Program-made: the position numbers and the translations under genes | The notes under the pieces: model-generated | Seen by the model: the letters and a program-made list of their open reading frames with translations, nothing else | Told to the model about the DNA's origin: nothing | The model's database searches: none | Shown: positions 52,075 through 59,575 of the stretch, in pieces | Layout of the letters: each line of letters begins with the position of its first letter | Position numbering within the stretch: position 1 is the stretch's first letter | NCBI RefSeq assembly: GCF_030815485.1 | Contig: NZ_JAUSWV010000002.1 | Span: forward strand, 2,542,001 to 2,606,000 | Reading direction: 5' to 3' | DNA length: 64,000 nucleotides | Source of the DNA: Streptomyces rishiriensis | Lineage (GTDB): Bacteria; Actinomycetota; Actinomycetes; Streptomycetales; Streptomycetaceae

Positions 52075-52818
52075 CTACAGACCGGACTCGGACGTGCGCA
52101 CGAGAATGCGACGGCAGTTCTCGCACCGCAGGACCGCGTCGGACGGAGCCTTGCGCATCTCGGCCAGCTCGGTGATGGCGAGCTCCTGGCGGCAGCCCTG
52201 GCAGGTCCGCTGGTAGAGCTTGGCCGCACCGACGCCGCCCTGCTGCTCGCGCAGCTTCTCATACAGCTTCAGCAGATCGGCGGGCACGGAGGCCGCGATG
52301 ACCTCGCGCTCCTTGGTGACGGTGGCGGACTCGCCGTCGAAGCCCTCCAGGGCCGCGTCCCGGCGCGCGATGGCGTCGTCGATCTTCCCCTGGACGGAGC
52401 CGACCCGCTCGGTCAGCTCGGCGACGCGCTCCTGCGCGCTCTCGCGGCGCTCCATGACCTCCAGGACGATGTCCTCGAGGTCGCCCTGGCGCTTGGCGAG
52501 GGAGACGATCTCCCTCTGGAGGTTCTCCAGGTCCTTGGAGGAGGTGACGGCCCCGGAGTCGAGCCTCTGCTGATCACGGGCGGCGCGCTGACGGACCTGG
52601 TCGACGTCCTGCTCGGCCTTGGTCTGCTCGCGGGCGGTGTCGCTCTCCTCGGTCTGCGCCGCGACAAGGAGGTCGCGCAGCTGCGTGAGGTCCTTGTTCA
52701 GCGACTCGATCTCCGTGTGCTCGGGCAGTGACCTCCGCTTGTGCGCGAGCTGCTGGAGACGGGCGTCGAGGGCCTGGACGTCGAGGAGTCGGATCTGGTC
52801 GGCGGGCTCGGCGTTCAG
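52075..52818 (-). CDS. C4-type zinc ribbon, coiled-coil protein
   Basis: About 247 residues. A long antiparallel coiled coil (about 20-190; LDARLQQLAHKRRSLPEHTE, DLENLQREIVSLAKRQ) ends in a zinc ribbon with C206-x2-C209 and C232-x2-C235. It matches the CdsZ/Rv2229c-like family. An in-frame TAG stands just upstream, and no ATG, GTG or TTG is in frame before the coiled coil. The only fitting start is CTG at 52818, which overlaps the Nif3 stop (CTGA) and has GGGAG seven bases before it. It is thus coupled to Nif3; it may bring Nif3 or RNase H to nucleic acid. Confidence 0.85.
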   Translation of the reverse strand: MNAEPADQIRLLDVQALDARLQQLAHKRRSLPEHTEIESLNKDLTQLRDLLVAAQTEESDTAREQTKAEQDVDQVRQRAARDQQRLDSGAVTSSKDLENLQREIVSLAKRQGDLEDIVLEVMERRESAQERVAELTERVGSVQGKIDDAIARRDAALEGFDGESATVTKEREVIAASVPADLLKLYEKLREQQGGVGAAKLYQRTCQGCRQELAITELAEMRKAPSDAVLRCENCRRILVRTSESGL

Positions 52819-53690
52819 TTGGGGGCTCCCATTGAGCTAGAGGTGGTGTCGGACGCCGCGTGGGCCGTCCAGGGGTCGGTGACCGTACGGGAGACGTGGA
52901 CCCGGAGGCCCCACCCCCGCCGGTCGGAGATCTCGTCGAGCTGGCCGGCGGCCAGCTCGCACCAGGGCCACTCGGTGGCCCAGTGCGCCGCGTCGAGCAG
53001 CGCGAGAGGTGCGTGGGCGCCGTGGGCGCGGTCCGCGATGAACTCCGACGCCGGGTGGTGGCGCAGGTCCGCGGTGAGGAAGGCGTCGACGCCGGCCGCA
53101 CGGACGTGGTCGAAGAGGCTGTCGCCGGAACCGCCGCTGACGGCGACGGTCCGCACCAGTGCCTCCGGGTCTCCCGCCGCCCGGATGCCCTGCGCGGTGG
53201 CGGGCAGCCGCTCGGCGGCACGGGCGGCGAGTTCCCGCACGGTGAGCGGGTGGTCGAGCTCGCAGACGCGTCCCAGGCCGCGCCGCCCGTGGGGGTCGCT
53301 CGGATCCGGCACGAGAGGCCGTACGACCCGCAGGTCGAGCGCACCGGCGAGGGCGTCGCTCACGCCGGGATCGGCGGTGTCGGCGTTGGTGTGCGCTACG
53401 TGCAGGGCGATGTCGTTCTTGATGAGGGTGTGCACGACCCGGCCCTTGAAGGTGGAGGCCGCGACGGTCGTCGTCCCGCGCAGGTACAGCGGATGATGGG
53501 TGACGAGCAGATCGGCGCCGAGTTTCACGGCCTCCTCGACGATCTCCTGGACGGGATCGACGGCGAACAGTACCCGGGAGACCTCCTGCTCGGGGTCGCC
53601 CACGACCGTGCCGACCGCGTCCCAGGACTCGGCCCGCTCGGCGGGCCACAGGTTCTCCAGCGTGGCGATGACTTCAGACAGACGGGGCAC
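52815..53690 (-). CDS. Nif3-like dinuclear metal centre protein (DUF34)
   Basis: 291 residues, GTG start. Metal ligands are in VTHHPLYLRG (H65, H66) and the late TADLRHHPASEF; DALAGALDLRVVRPL is a typical middle segment. Nif3/YbgI proteins form toroidal hexamers with two metals; cyclohydrolase-like or metal-insertion roles have been proposed. It is the first gene of the conserved actinobacterial operon Nif3, zinc ribbon, RNase H. There is no SD; TAGCCT six bases before the GTG on the reverse strand suggests leaderless transcription. Confidence 0.92.
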   Translation of the reverse strand: MPRLSEVIATLENLWPAERAESWDAVGTVVGDPEQEVSRVLFAVDPVQEIVEEAVKLGADLLVTHHPLYLRGTTTVAASTFKGRVVHTLIKNDIALHVAHTNADTADPGVSDALAGALDLRVVRPLVPDPSDPHGRRGLGRVCELDHPLTVRELAARAAERLPATAQGIRAAGDPEALVRTVAVSGGSGDSLFDHVRAAGVDAFLTADLRHHPASEFIADRAHGAHAPLALLDAAHWATEWPWCELAAGQLDEISDRRGWGLRVHVSRTVTDPWTAHAASDTTSSSMGAPN

Positions 53691-53913
53691 GGGGAAAGGC
53701 TACCTGGCCGTCCCACCGGCCCGTACCGGTGCGGCCGATGCCGACGCGGTCGCCGCGGCCGCCGACCGGGAGTGAACGGGAGGCGGATGCACACGCCTCC
53801 CACCACCCTCAGGCGAATCGCTTCTGCACCACTCTTATGAGGGAAGAAGGCCGCCCGGCGGTCCCACGCCCGTGCGTACGAAAACTAGCTTCGTCGCCGG
53901 AGGTGACCGAACG

Positions 53914-55581
53914 ATGACGATGCCGGCCTGTGCGATCGAGCCCACCGCCGCCGACGGGGAGGACCCCGAGGACGGCGCCGCCGAGCCCACGCCGCACGCG
54001 GAGGGGCTTGCGGAGGAGCACGCGAACCGCGCCATCACGGCGGACCGCACCATCACGGCGGACCACGTGATCGCGGTCGACCACGCGATCGCGGCGGATT
54101 CCGTGATCGCGGCGGATCGCGTGATCTCTGAGGATCGTGGGGTCCTGAAGGGGCACGGATTCACGGAGGGTCGTGGGATCACCGAAGGCCGTGGGGTCAC
54201 GGAGGGCGGCGGGATCCCGACGGACCGGACCATCACGGAGAACCACGGCTTTCCCGGAAGCCGGTGGACCGTTACGGACCGTGTGTTCACGGTCGACCGT
54301 GGGAGTGAGCCCGACCGCGCGGTCACGGGTGACGATGGCGACGACCCCCGGCGCTTGACCGTGGGCCGTCATGGAGGCGACACCGACCGCGTGACCACGA
54401 GCGGCCGTGCCAGCGGCACCGACCGCCTGATCGCGGGTGTCCGTGGGAGCCAGGCGGACTGTGTGATCACCGCAGGGGGTGCCTACGCCGCGCGGCTCGC
54501 CCGGGCCGGTGACTCCTGGTTCCCCGAGCGCTGGACCCTGGACGGCCCGGAGCCGTACGCCGTGCCGCTGCCCGGCAACCAGCCGGAGGAGCCCGGCACG
54601 GAGGTGCAGCCGATGGCCGACGGCCGGGTCCTGATCCGGCGGCGGATCGAGGGACGGCACACCTTCTCGCTGCTCTATCCGACCGGTCCAGGCACGGGCG
54701 AGCTGCCGCTGGGCGCCGTCGAGTGCCCGGACGAGGGCACCCGGTTGCACCTGCTCCCGCCGGCCCCCTGCGGCGAACGCGCGTACGCGCTCGCCGTCGG
54801 TCCCCGCACGACGACGGTGTGGCTGGTCGCGGGCGGCACCTTCGGTCCCGAGTACCTCGCCGAGATCCCCGGCCGCTGCTCGGGTGGCGTCTGGCTCGAC
54901 CGTACGGGCCGCCTGCTCGCGCTGGACCGGGAGGTCGGCGGCCGCACCAAGACGATCGTCGTGGACCTGGAGCGCGGCGGCGAGGTGTCACCCCTCCTGC
55001 AGATCGCCGCCGACAGCGACGACCGGCTCCTGCTCGCCGACCCCGACAGCGGTCTGCTGCTCATCCGCTCGGACGCGCCCTCGCCGGGTGAGGCGCGCCT
55101 GGGCTGGGGAGTCCTCGGCAGCACGCTGCCGGTCCGTTTCCCGGAGTCCCTGCATCTCCCGAATCTCGCTCTCACCCCGTTCGCGAGCCAGCCGGGCCAG
55201 GCGCTCGTCCCGGAGGCCTGCGCGGTGGCGCTTCGCATCGACGGCCCGTACGGCACCTGGGTGGGCGTATGGCGTCCGGCCGATCGCCGCCTCCATCAAC
55301 TCCCGGCACCTGAGGGGTGGCTGACAGGCAGCGGGCTGTGGACACCGGAGGGCGTTCTCCGACTGCCGTACGCCACGGAGGCGGAGCCGTGCGGAGTGGC
55401 ACCGCTGACGGCACCGATCACCGCACCGCCCTCGCTTTCGACATCAACATCAATCTCGTCGCTGTCGCCATCGCCGTCCGAAGAGGCCTCGCCGTGTGCG
55501 GAACCGCCGCGTCCGGCACGCACCGTCGCCCGTCCGGTCCCTCTTCAGCAGGCCCCCCTGGGTCGACTTGTAACGAAGTAG
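53914..55581 (+). CDS. Conserved hypothetical protein with N-terminal hexapeptide repeats
   Basis: 555 residues from an ATG with GGAGGTGA six to seven bases upstream. Residues 39-140 form about 17 hexapeptides of pattern (R/H)x(I/V/F)(T/A)x(D/G), for example RAITAD, RTITAD, RGITEG, coded by 18-bp units. From about 185 the protein becomes normal: AAYAARLARAGDSWFPERWTLDG, then several WD/propeller-like strands (VLIRRRIEGRHTFSLLYP, GVWLDRTGRLLALDREVGG, LLLADPDSGLLLIRSD). The C-terminus is Ser- and Pro-rich. No signal peptide is seen. Function unknown; a beta-propeller-like fold is possible. Confidence 0.75.
   Translation: MTMPACAIEPTAADGEDPEDGAAEPTPHAEGLAEEHANRAITADRTITADHVIAVDHAIAADSVIAADRVISEDRGVLKGHGFTEGRGITEGRGVTEGGGIPTDRTITENHGFPGSRWTVTDRVFTVDRGSEPDRAVTGDDGDDPRRLTVGRHGGDTDRVTTSGRASGTDRLIAGVRGSQADCVITAGGAYAARLARAGDSWFPERWTLDGPEPYAVPLPGNQPEEPGTEVQPMADGRVLIRRRIEGRHTFSLLYPTGPGTGELPLGAVECPDEGTRLHLLPPAPCGERAYALAVGPRTTTVWLVAGGTFGPEYLAEIPGRCSGGVWLDRTGRLLALDREVGGRTKTIVVDLERGGEVSPLLQIAADSDDRLLLADPDSGLLLIRSDAPSPGEARLGWGVLGSTLPVRFPESLHLPNLALTPFASQPGQALVPEACAVALRIDGPYGTWVGVWRPADRRLHQLPAPEGWLTGSGLWTPEGVLRLPYATEAEPCGVAPLTAPITAPPSLSTSTSISSLSPSPSEEASPCAEPPRPARTVARPVPLQQAPLGRLVTK
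54028..54333 (+). repeat. 18-bp coding tandem repeat (about 17 units)
   Basis: Units such as cgcgccatcacggcggac and caccgtgatc-type variants code one hexapeptide each. The first ten units are the most regular; later ones decay. Length is always a multiple of three, so the frame is kept. Confidence 0.85.
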
Positions 55582-55678
55582 CAGCGGTTGGCGTGGCCGC
55601 CTGGATCAGCCCCTCGGTGTGCCGGATAAAATCGCCCGGCTGTAAAGAAAGATCATGTTGACGGGGTGAATTCTTCCG

Positions 55679-55873
55679 ATGAACGACACAAGCACCAGGC
55701 AGGCGCTGTCCGCCGATTCCCAGGAGGCGGCCGGACACGGCCGGCACCGGGGCCCGGTCTCGTCCCAGGACGGTGACTCGGCCCCACACGGCCGACACCG
55801 CAAGCCTGCCGAGAACAGGGCCGACAGCTGGGCCGACAGTTGGGCCGAGAACAGGGCCCAGGCAACCGTCTGA
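55679..55873 (+). CDS. Small hydrophilic protein with two GRHR units
   Basis: 64 residues. It contains two related halves, HGRHRGPVSSQDGDS and HGRHRKPAEN, and a tail SWADSWAEN. The SD is weak (gacggggtgaattcttccg), so the start is not certain. Short proteins with paired GRHR motifs occur in other streptomycetes (from memory), of unknown function. It ends 16 bp before a very strong bidirectional terminator, which supports it being transcribed. Confidence 0.55.
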   Translation: MNDTSTRQALSADSQEAAGHGRHRGPVSSQDGDSAPHGRHRKPAENRADSWADSWAENRAQATV

Positions 55874-55889
55874 CGGTACGCCGCACAGC

Positions 55890-55931
55890 GAAGGGGCCTC
55901 CGGTCGTCCATGGACGACCGGAGGCCCCTTC
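55890..55931. terminator. Perfect 21-bp inverted repeat, bidirectional terminator
   Basis: Each arm is 21 bp, the left beginning GAAGGGGCCTCCGG and the right ending CCGGAGGCCCCTTC, with no spacer. It lies between a forward small gene and the reverse-strand SDR gene and is followed by pyrimidine-rich sequence. Confidence 0.85.
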
Positions 55932-55976
55932 TCCTCTCGCCGCCTCTTCCCCTCGTCGCGCCTCTCCCCCCGTGTC

Positions 55977-56048
55977 CGCTTCTCCTCTTGTTTCCGCTTC
56001 CGCTCCTGTTTCCGCTCCTACTCCTGTTTCCGCCCCTACTCCTGGCCT
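55977..56048. repeat. 18-bp tandem repeat over the SDR stop codon
   Basis: Four units: cgcttctcctcttgtttc, cgcttccgctcctgtttc, cgctcctactcctgtttc, cgcccctactcctggcct. The SDR stop (56036-56038, reverse) is inside the last unit, so the array forms its 3' end. Confidence 0.8.
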
Positions 56049-56983
56049 CGCCTCAGCCCCAGCACCTCCGCCGCGGCGAACGTCTCCCCGCGGGGCCGGT
56101 CCGCGAAGTGCGCGCCGAGGACGGCGTCCAGCTCCTCGTAACCGAACACCTCCTCCTTGCTGTCGAACTTCGCCTGTACCCGCGGCCGTTCGACGACGGC
56201 GACCATGCCACCGTGCGCGACGAGCAGTTGTCCGTTGATCCGGGCGGCGGCCGGTGAGGCCAAGTAGCCGACCAGCGGCGCCACATGCTCGGGTGCGAGA
56301 GGGTCGAGGCCGCTTTCGTCCGGCTGCGCGAACCCGGCGAACACGTCCTCCGTCATCCGGGTGCGGGCACGCGGGCAGATGACGTTGGCCGTCACCCCAT
56401 ATTTGGCGAGCGCGAGTGCCGTGGACGTCGTCAGCCCGACGATCCCCCCTTTGGCGGCCGCGTAGTTGGGCTGTCCGGCCGAGCCCGCCAGGAACGCCTC
56501 CGAGGAGGTGTTCACGATCCGCCCGTACACCGGACCGTCGGCAGACTTCGACCGGTCGCGCCAGTGGGCGGCGGCGAAGCGGGTCGTGTTGAAGTGCCCC
56601 TTGAGGTGGACCCGGACGACCGCGTCCCACTCGTCCTCGGCCATCGAGAAGACCATGCGGTCGCGCAGGATGCCCGCGTTGTTGACCAGTACGTCCAGCT
56701 TGCCGAACTCGCTGATCGCCAACTCGACGAGCAGACGCGCCTGTTCGAAGTCGGCGACGTCCCCGGTGTGGGCGAGCGCGGAGCCGCCGGCGGACCGGAT
56801 CTCCCGCGCCACCTCCTCGGCGGGCCCGGCCGACGCCTCGCCCGACCCGTCCCGGCCGGACTGTCCGTAGTCGTTGACGACGACGGCCGCGCCCAGTCGC
56901 GCCAGCTCCAGCGCCTCTGCCCGGCCGAGCCCGCGCCCCGCGCCGGTGACGATCGCGGCCAGCCCTTCAAGTGGCAGTGCCAT
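56036..56983 (-). CDS. SDR family 3-hydroxyacyl-CoA dehydrogenase-like protein
   Basis: 315 residues. TGAGRGLG cofactor motif near residue 14, VNDYGQSGRDGSG (as in the dehydrogenase part of MFE-2/FOX2-like proteins), NNAG, and YAAAK. The TGAGxGxG plus VVNDxG pattern points to (3R)-hydroxyacyl-CoA dehydrogenases. It lies 15 bp after the alcohol dehydrogenase gene and probably belongs to the MaoC-ADH-SDR operon. ATG at 56983 has GGTGG eight bases before it; GTG at 56995 is possible. The last residues run into an 18-bp tandem repeat. Confidence 0.88.
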   Translation of the reverse strand: MALPLEGLAAIVTGAGRGLGRAEALELARLGAAVVVNDYGQSGRDGSGEASAGPAEEVAREIRSAGGSALAHTGDVADFEQARLLVELAISEFGKLDVLVNNAGILRDRMVFSMAEDEWDAVVRVHLKGHFNTTRFAAAHWRDRSKSADGPVYGRIVNTSSEAFLAGSAGQPNYAAAKGGIVGLTTSTALALAKYGVTANVICPRARTRMTEDVFAGFAQPDESGLDPLAPEHVAPLVGYLASPAAARINGQLLVAHGGMVAVVERPRVQAKFDSKEEVFGYEELDAVLGAHFADRPRGETFAAAEVLGLRRGQE

Positions 56984-56998
56984 CCGGACGGCCACCCC

Positions 56999-58075
56999 TC
57001 AGATCTCTATGCACGTACGGAGCGCTGCCCCGGTACGCATCTGGTCCAGCGCCTCGTTGATCTCGGTGAGCGCCACACGATGGGTGATCAGGCCCGACAG
57101 GTCGATCCGGCCGGCCCGCCACAGGGCGATCGTCCGCTCGTAGGAGCGCAGGACGTCTCCGCCGCCGTACATCGAGGGCAGGATCCGCTTCTCGTCGAAG
57201 AACAGCTCGAACATGTTGAGCTGGAGGAAGTCGTCCAGGGCGCCCGCGCCGACGACGACGAGGGTGCCACCGCGCCGGGTGTTGTCGTAGGCGGTGCGGG
57301 CGGTGGCGGAGCGGCCGACGACCTCGAAGACGTAGTCGAATCCCTCGCCGCCGGTGACCAGTTGCTTCGCGTCGGGCAGCTCGTCCGGTGAGACGGCCTT
57401 CGTGGCGCCGAAATTTCGGGCGGCTTCGCGGCGCGAGGCAACCGGGTCGACGGCGACGATCTCGGCGGCGCCCTTGAGCCGCGCGCCCTGGATCGCGGAG
57501 ATGCCGACGCCTCCGCAGCCGATGACGGCGACCGACGAACCGGCTTGCACGTCCGCCGTGTTGAGGGCCGCGCCCAGGCCCGTGGTCACTCCGCAGCCGA
57601 TGAGCGCGGCGATGTCGAAGGGAACGTCGTCGGGGATCGGGACCGCGCAGCCCGCGTCGACCACGACCTCCTCGGCGAAGGTTCCGGTGCCGGCGAAGCC
57701 GAAGACATCCCCGCCCGGGCGACGGAAGTTGGGGGTGCCCGCGTTCATGAACCCGGCCAGGCACAGTTCGGTCTGGCCGCGCTTGCACGCTGGACACGCC
57801 CCGCAGGCCGGCAGCCAGCAGACGACGACCCGGTCACCGGGTTTCACCCGGGTGACGCCCTCCCCCACCTCCAGTACCTCCCCCGCGCCTTCGTGACCGG
57901 GCACGAAGGGTGCGGGCTGCGGGAGCACCCCGCCCATCGCGGAGAGGTCCGAGTGGCACAGGCCCGTGGCCCGTATCCGGATCCTGACGCGTCCGGGGCC
58001 GAAGCCCACCGCCTCGACGTCGTCGAGGACCTCCAGCTTGTCCTGGCCGATCTCGTGCAGTACGGCTGCGCGCAT
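56999..58075 (-). CDS. Zinc-dependent alcohol dehydrogenase (MDR family)
   Basis: 358 residues. Catalytic zinc ligands are in GLCHSD and GHEGAGEV; the structural zinc site is CGACPACKRGQTELC. The NAD-binding motif is GCGGVGISAIQGA with VDPVASRREAARNFGA, and Asp after the strand suggests NAD(H). It is a class III-like/Zn-ADH of the kind found in lipid, sterol or terpene breakdown. Three tandem 10-bp repeats upstream each contain GAGGGG, the last being the SD. It is the middle gene of the MaoC-ADH-SDR operon. Confidence 0.92.
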   Translation of the reverse strand: MRAAVLHEIGQDKLEVLDDVEAVGFGPGRVRIRIRATGLCHSDLSAMGGVLPQPAPFVPGHEGAGEVLEVGEGVTRVKPGDRVVVCWLPACGACPACKRGQTELCLAGFMNAGTPNFRRPGGDVFGFAGTGTFAEEVVVDAGCAVPIPDDVPFDIAALIGCGVTTGLGAALNTADVQAGSSVAVIGCGGVGISAIQGARLKGAAEIVAVDPVASRREAARNFGATKAVSPDELPDAKQLVTGGEGFDYVFEVVGRSATARTAYDNTRRGGTLVVVGAGALDDFLQLNMFELFFDEKRILPSMYGGGDVLRSYERTIALWRAGRIDLSGLITHRVALTEINEALDQMRTGAALRTCIEI

Positions 58076-58080
58076 GGTGC

Positions 58081-58110
58081 GGCTCCCCTCGGGTCCCCTC
58101 GGGTCCCCTC
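58081..58110. repeat. Three 10-bp repeats holding the alcohol dehydrogenase SD
   Basis: gctcccctcg, ggtcccctcg, ggtcccctcg; on the reverse strand each gives CGAGGGGAxC, the last copy lying six bases before the ATG. Confidence 0.65.
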
Positions 58111-58186
58111 GAATGCTGGGCGGTTCTGGAGGTGGATTCAGCTCCCGTTGGCGGCGGTTCAGGCGGTTCAAGTGGTTGCTTCAGCT

Positions 58187-58231
58187 GGTGGTTCAGGTGG
58201 TTCAGGTGGTTCAGGTGGTTCAGGTGGTTCA
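58187..58231. repeat. 9-bp tandem repeat (five exact copies) over the MaoC stop
   Basis: GGTGGTTCA five times without mismatch, with weaker copies to 58152. The MaoC stop codon (58229-58231, reverse TGA) is part of the last unit. Confidence 0.9.
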
Positions 58232-59086
58232 GGAGTGTTCGACGAGCGTGTCGGCGAGGACCGGCGCGTCGTCCCGCTGTACGGCGCTCACGGCCACCCG
58301 GACCGCGCCTTCGCCGCGCCACGTGCGGATACGCAGGGTCTCTCCCGGGAACACCACCCCGGCGAACCGCGTGGTGTAACCGCGTACCCGGCTCACGTCG
58401 CCGTCGAGCAGCGTGTCGACGACCGCCTTGAGCGTGATGCCGTAGGTGCACAGGCCGTGCAGGATGGGCCGGTCGTACCCGGCGAGCTTCGCGAACTCCG
58501 GGTCGGCGTGCAGCGGGTTGTAGTCGCCGGAGAGGCGGTAGAGCAGGGCCTGGTCCTCGCGGACGGTGCGCTCGACCACCCTGTCGGGCTCTCCGGCGGG
58601 GGGCTCCAGTCGGGCGGAGGGACCCCGGTCGCCGCCCCAGCCACCCTCGCCCCGGACGAAGATCTGGGCGTCGTTGGTCCACAGCGGCCCGTCCGCGTCG
58701 GCGACCTCGGTGCGCATGACGAGGACGGCGGCCTTGCCCTTGTCGTACACGGCGGCGATGCGTCCCGTGGCGGTCGCCCGGCCCGTCACCGGGATGGGGC
58801 GGTGGATCTCCAGGCGCTGACCGCCGTGCAGGACGCGGGCGAGGTCGACCTCGACGCCGGGCATGGACAGTCCGCTGATCACGCCGGGTGAGCCGGAGCC
58901 GGCGACGGTGGCGAAGCTCGGCAGGACATGGAGCCGGGACTCCAGCGTGTAGCGCAGTTCGTCGGGGTCGGTCGCCGGGAGGCCCGCGCCGATGCCGAGG
59001 TGGTACAGCTGGACGTCACGGCGGTCCCAGGTGATCTCGCCGGTCCGGGGTTCGGCGGCGAGCGCCTTGGCTGCGTCGATGGGCAT
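58229..59086 (-). CDS. MaoC-like (R)-specific enoyl-CoA hydratase
   Basis: 285 residues; AGGAG precedes the ATG. Two hot-dog domains: the N-terminal one lacks catalytic residues (LHVLPSFATVAG, PGVEVDLARVLHGGQ). The C-terminal one has the hydratase-2 motif YNPLHADPEFAKLAGYDRPILHGLCTYG (Asp/His catalytic pair). This is the double-domain type of MFE-2 hydratases. It adds water to trans-2-enoyl-CoA in beta-oxidation. With the SDR it would form a split MFE-2, and a KstR-like operator lies upstream, which fits steroid or fatty acid degradation. Confidence 0.92.
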   Translation of the reverse strand: MPIDAAKALAAEPRTGEITWDRRDVQLYHLGIGAGLPATDPDELRYTLESRLHVLPSFATVAGSGSPGVISGLSMPGVEVDLARVLHGGQRLEIHRPIPVTGRATATGRIAAVYDKGKAAVLVMRTEVADADGPLWTNDAQIFVRGEGGWGGDRGPSARLEPPAGEPDRVVERTVREDQALLYRLSGDYNPLHADPEFAKLAGYDRPILHGLCTYGITLKAVVDTLLDGDVSRVRGYTTRFAGVVFPGETLRIRTWRGEGAVRVAVSAVQRDDAPVLADTLVEHS

Positions 59087-59215
59087 GGAGCTCCTGATCG
59101 CTCGGATCGATCGGGTCGATCGCGTCGTTCCAAGACCTCGGCACGGCCGTCCGCACCGATCGGCCGCACCGAGGCCGTCACGGGGCCGCGGAACCCGCCC
59201 GAGCCAGAACGGATC

Positions 59216-59229
59216 TAGAACGCGTTCCA
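59216..59229. promoter_or_regulatory. KstR-like operator TAGAACGCGTTCCA
   Basis: Fits the published KstR pattern TnnAACnnGTTnnA at every fixed position and differs little from the mycobacterial TAGAACGTGTTCTA. It lies 130 bp upstream of the MaoC start. A TetR-family lipid/sterol repressor probably binds here. Confidence 0.65.
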
Positions 59230-59430
59230 GTGCGGCGACCCCCTGTATAGCCCAGGCCCCGGAAGTTGTGAAGACACCTGACGGTATGTCAGAAACGGGT
59301 GTCGATGACATTTGTCCTGCCCGACCGGGTACATCCGGCACTGCCGCGAGCGGGCCCGGAGCCGTAGCGTCGAAGACAGGCACACCGCCATGGCGCAGGG
59401 CCATCAGGCAGACCGGGCCGTCGGACAGAC

Positions 59431-59495
59431 CGTGCTGTGGCACAGACGGGGCCGTGGCACAGCAGCGCCGTGGCACAGCAGGGCCGTGGCAACCA
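59431..59495. repeat. 16-bp tandem repeat upstream of the sensor kinase
   Basis: Units GCCGTGGCACAGCA start at 59451 and 59467, a third partial one at 59483, with a degenerate copy before them. Confidence 0.7.
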
Positions 59496-59575
59496 CGGTG
59501 CCGGGAGGGCGCACGGCGTGTGGCGGTGAACCGTCGCGCACGGAATGTGGGCACGCAGGAACGGGGGACGGACAT

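Larger units (their letters stand above)
59087..59575. other. 489-bp gap between the MaoC operon and the sensor kinase
   Basis: It holds the KstR-like palindrome (59216-59229), gatcg-rich repeats close to MaoC, and a 16-bp tandem repeat (59431-59495). An open frame runs from 59312 into the kinase gene but has no family similarity or SD, so it is not taken as coding. Confidence 0.5.

Noticed and set aside
53809..54750. Reverse-strand frame with regular RDHAIRRDHGIRRD-type repeats
   Set aside because: It reads the 18-bp array from the other strand. The forward frame has an excellent SD and a conserved C-terminal part, so the repeat is assigned to it.
55653..56630. Reverse frame with GAETGAEAE-type repeats overlapping the SDR gene
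   Set aside because: It is a different frame through the pyrimidine-rich 18-bp array and the SDR gene. The SDR frame has all catalytic motifs.
59312..59575. N-terminal extension of the sensor kinase frame
   Set aside because: It runs through a 16-bp tandem repeat, has no SD and no family similarity. The ATG at 59576, preceded by GGGGGACGGACAT, fits better.
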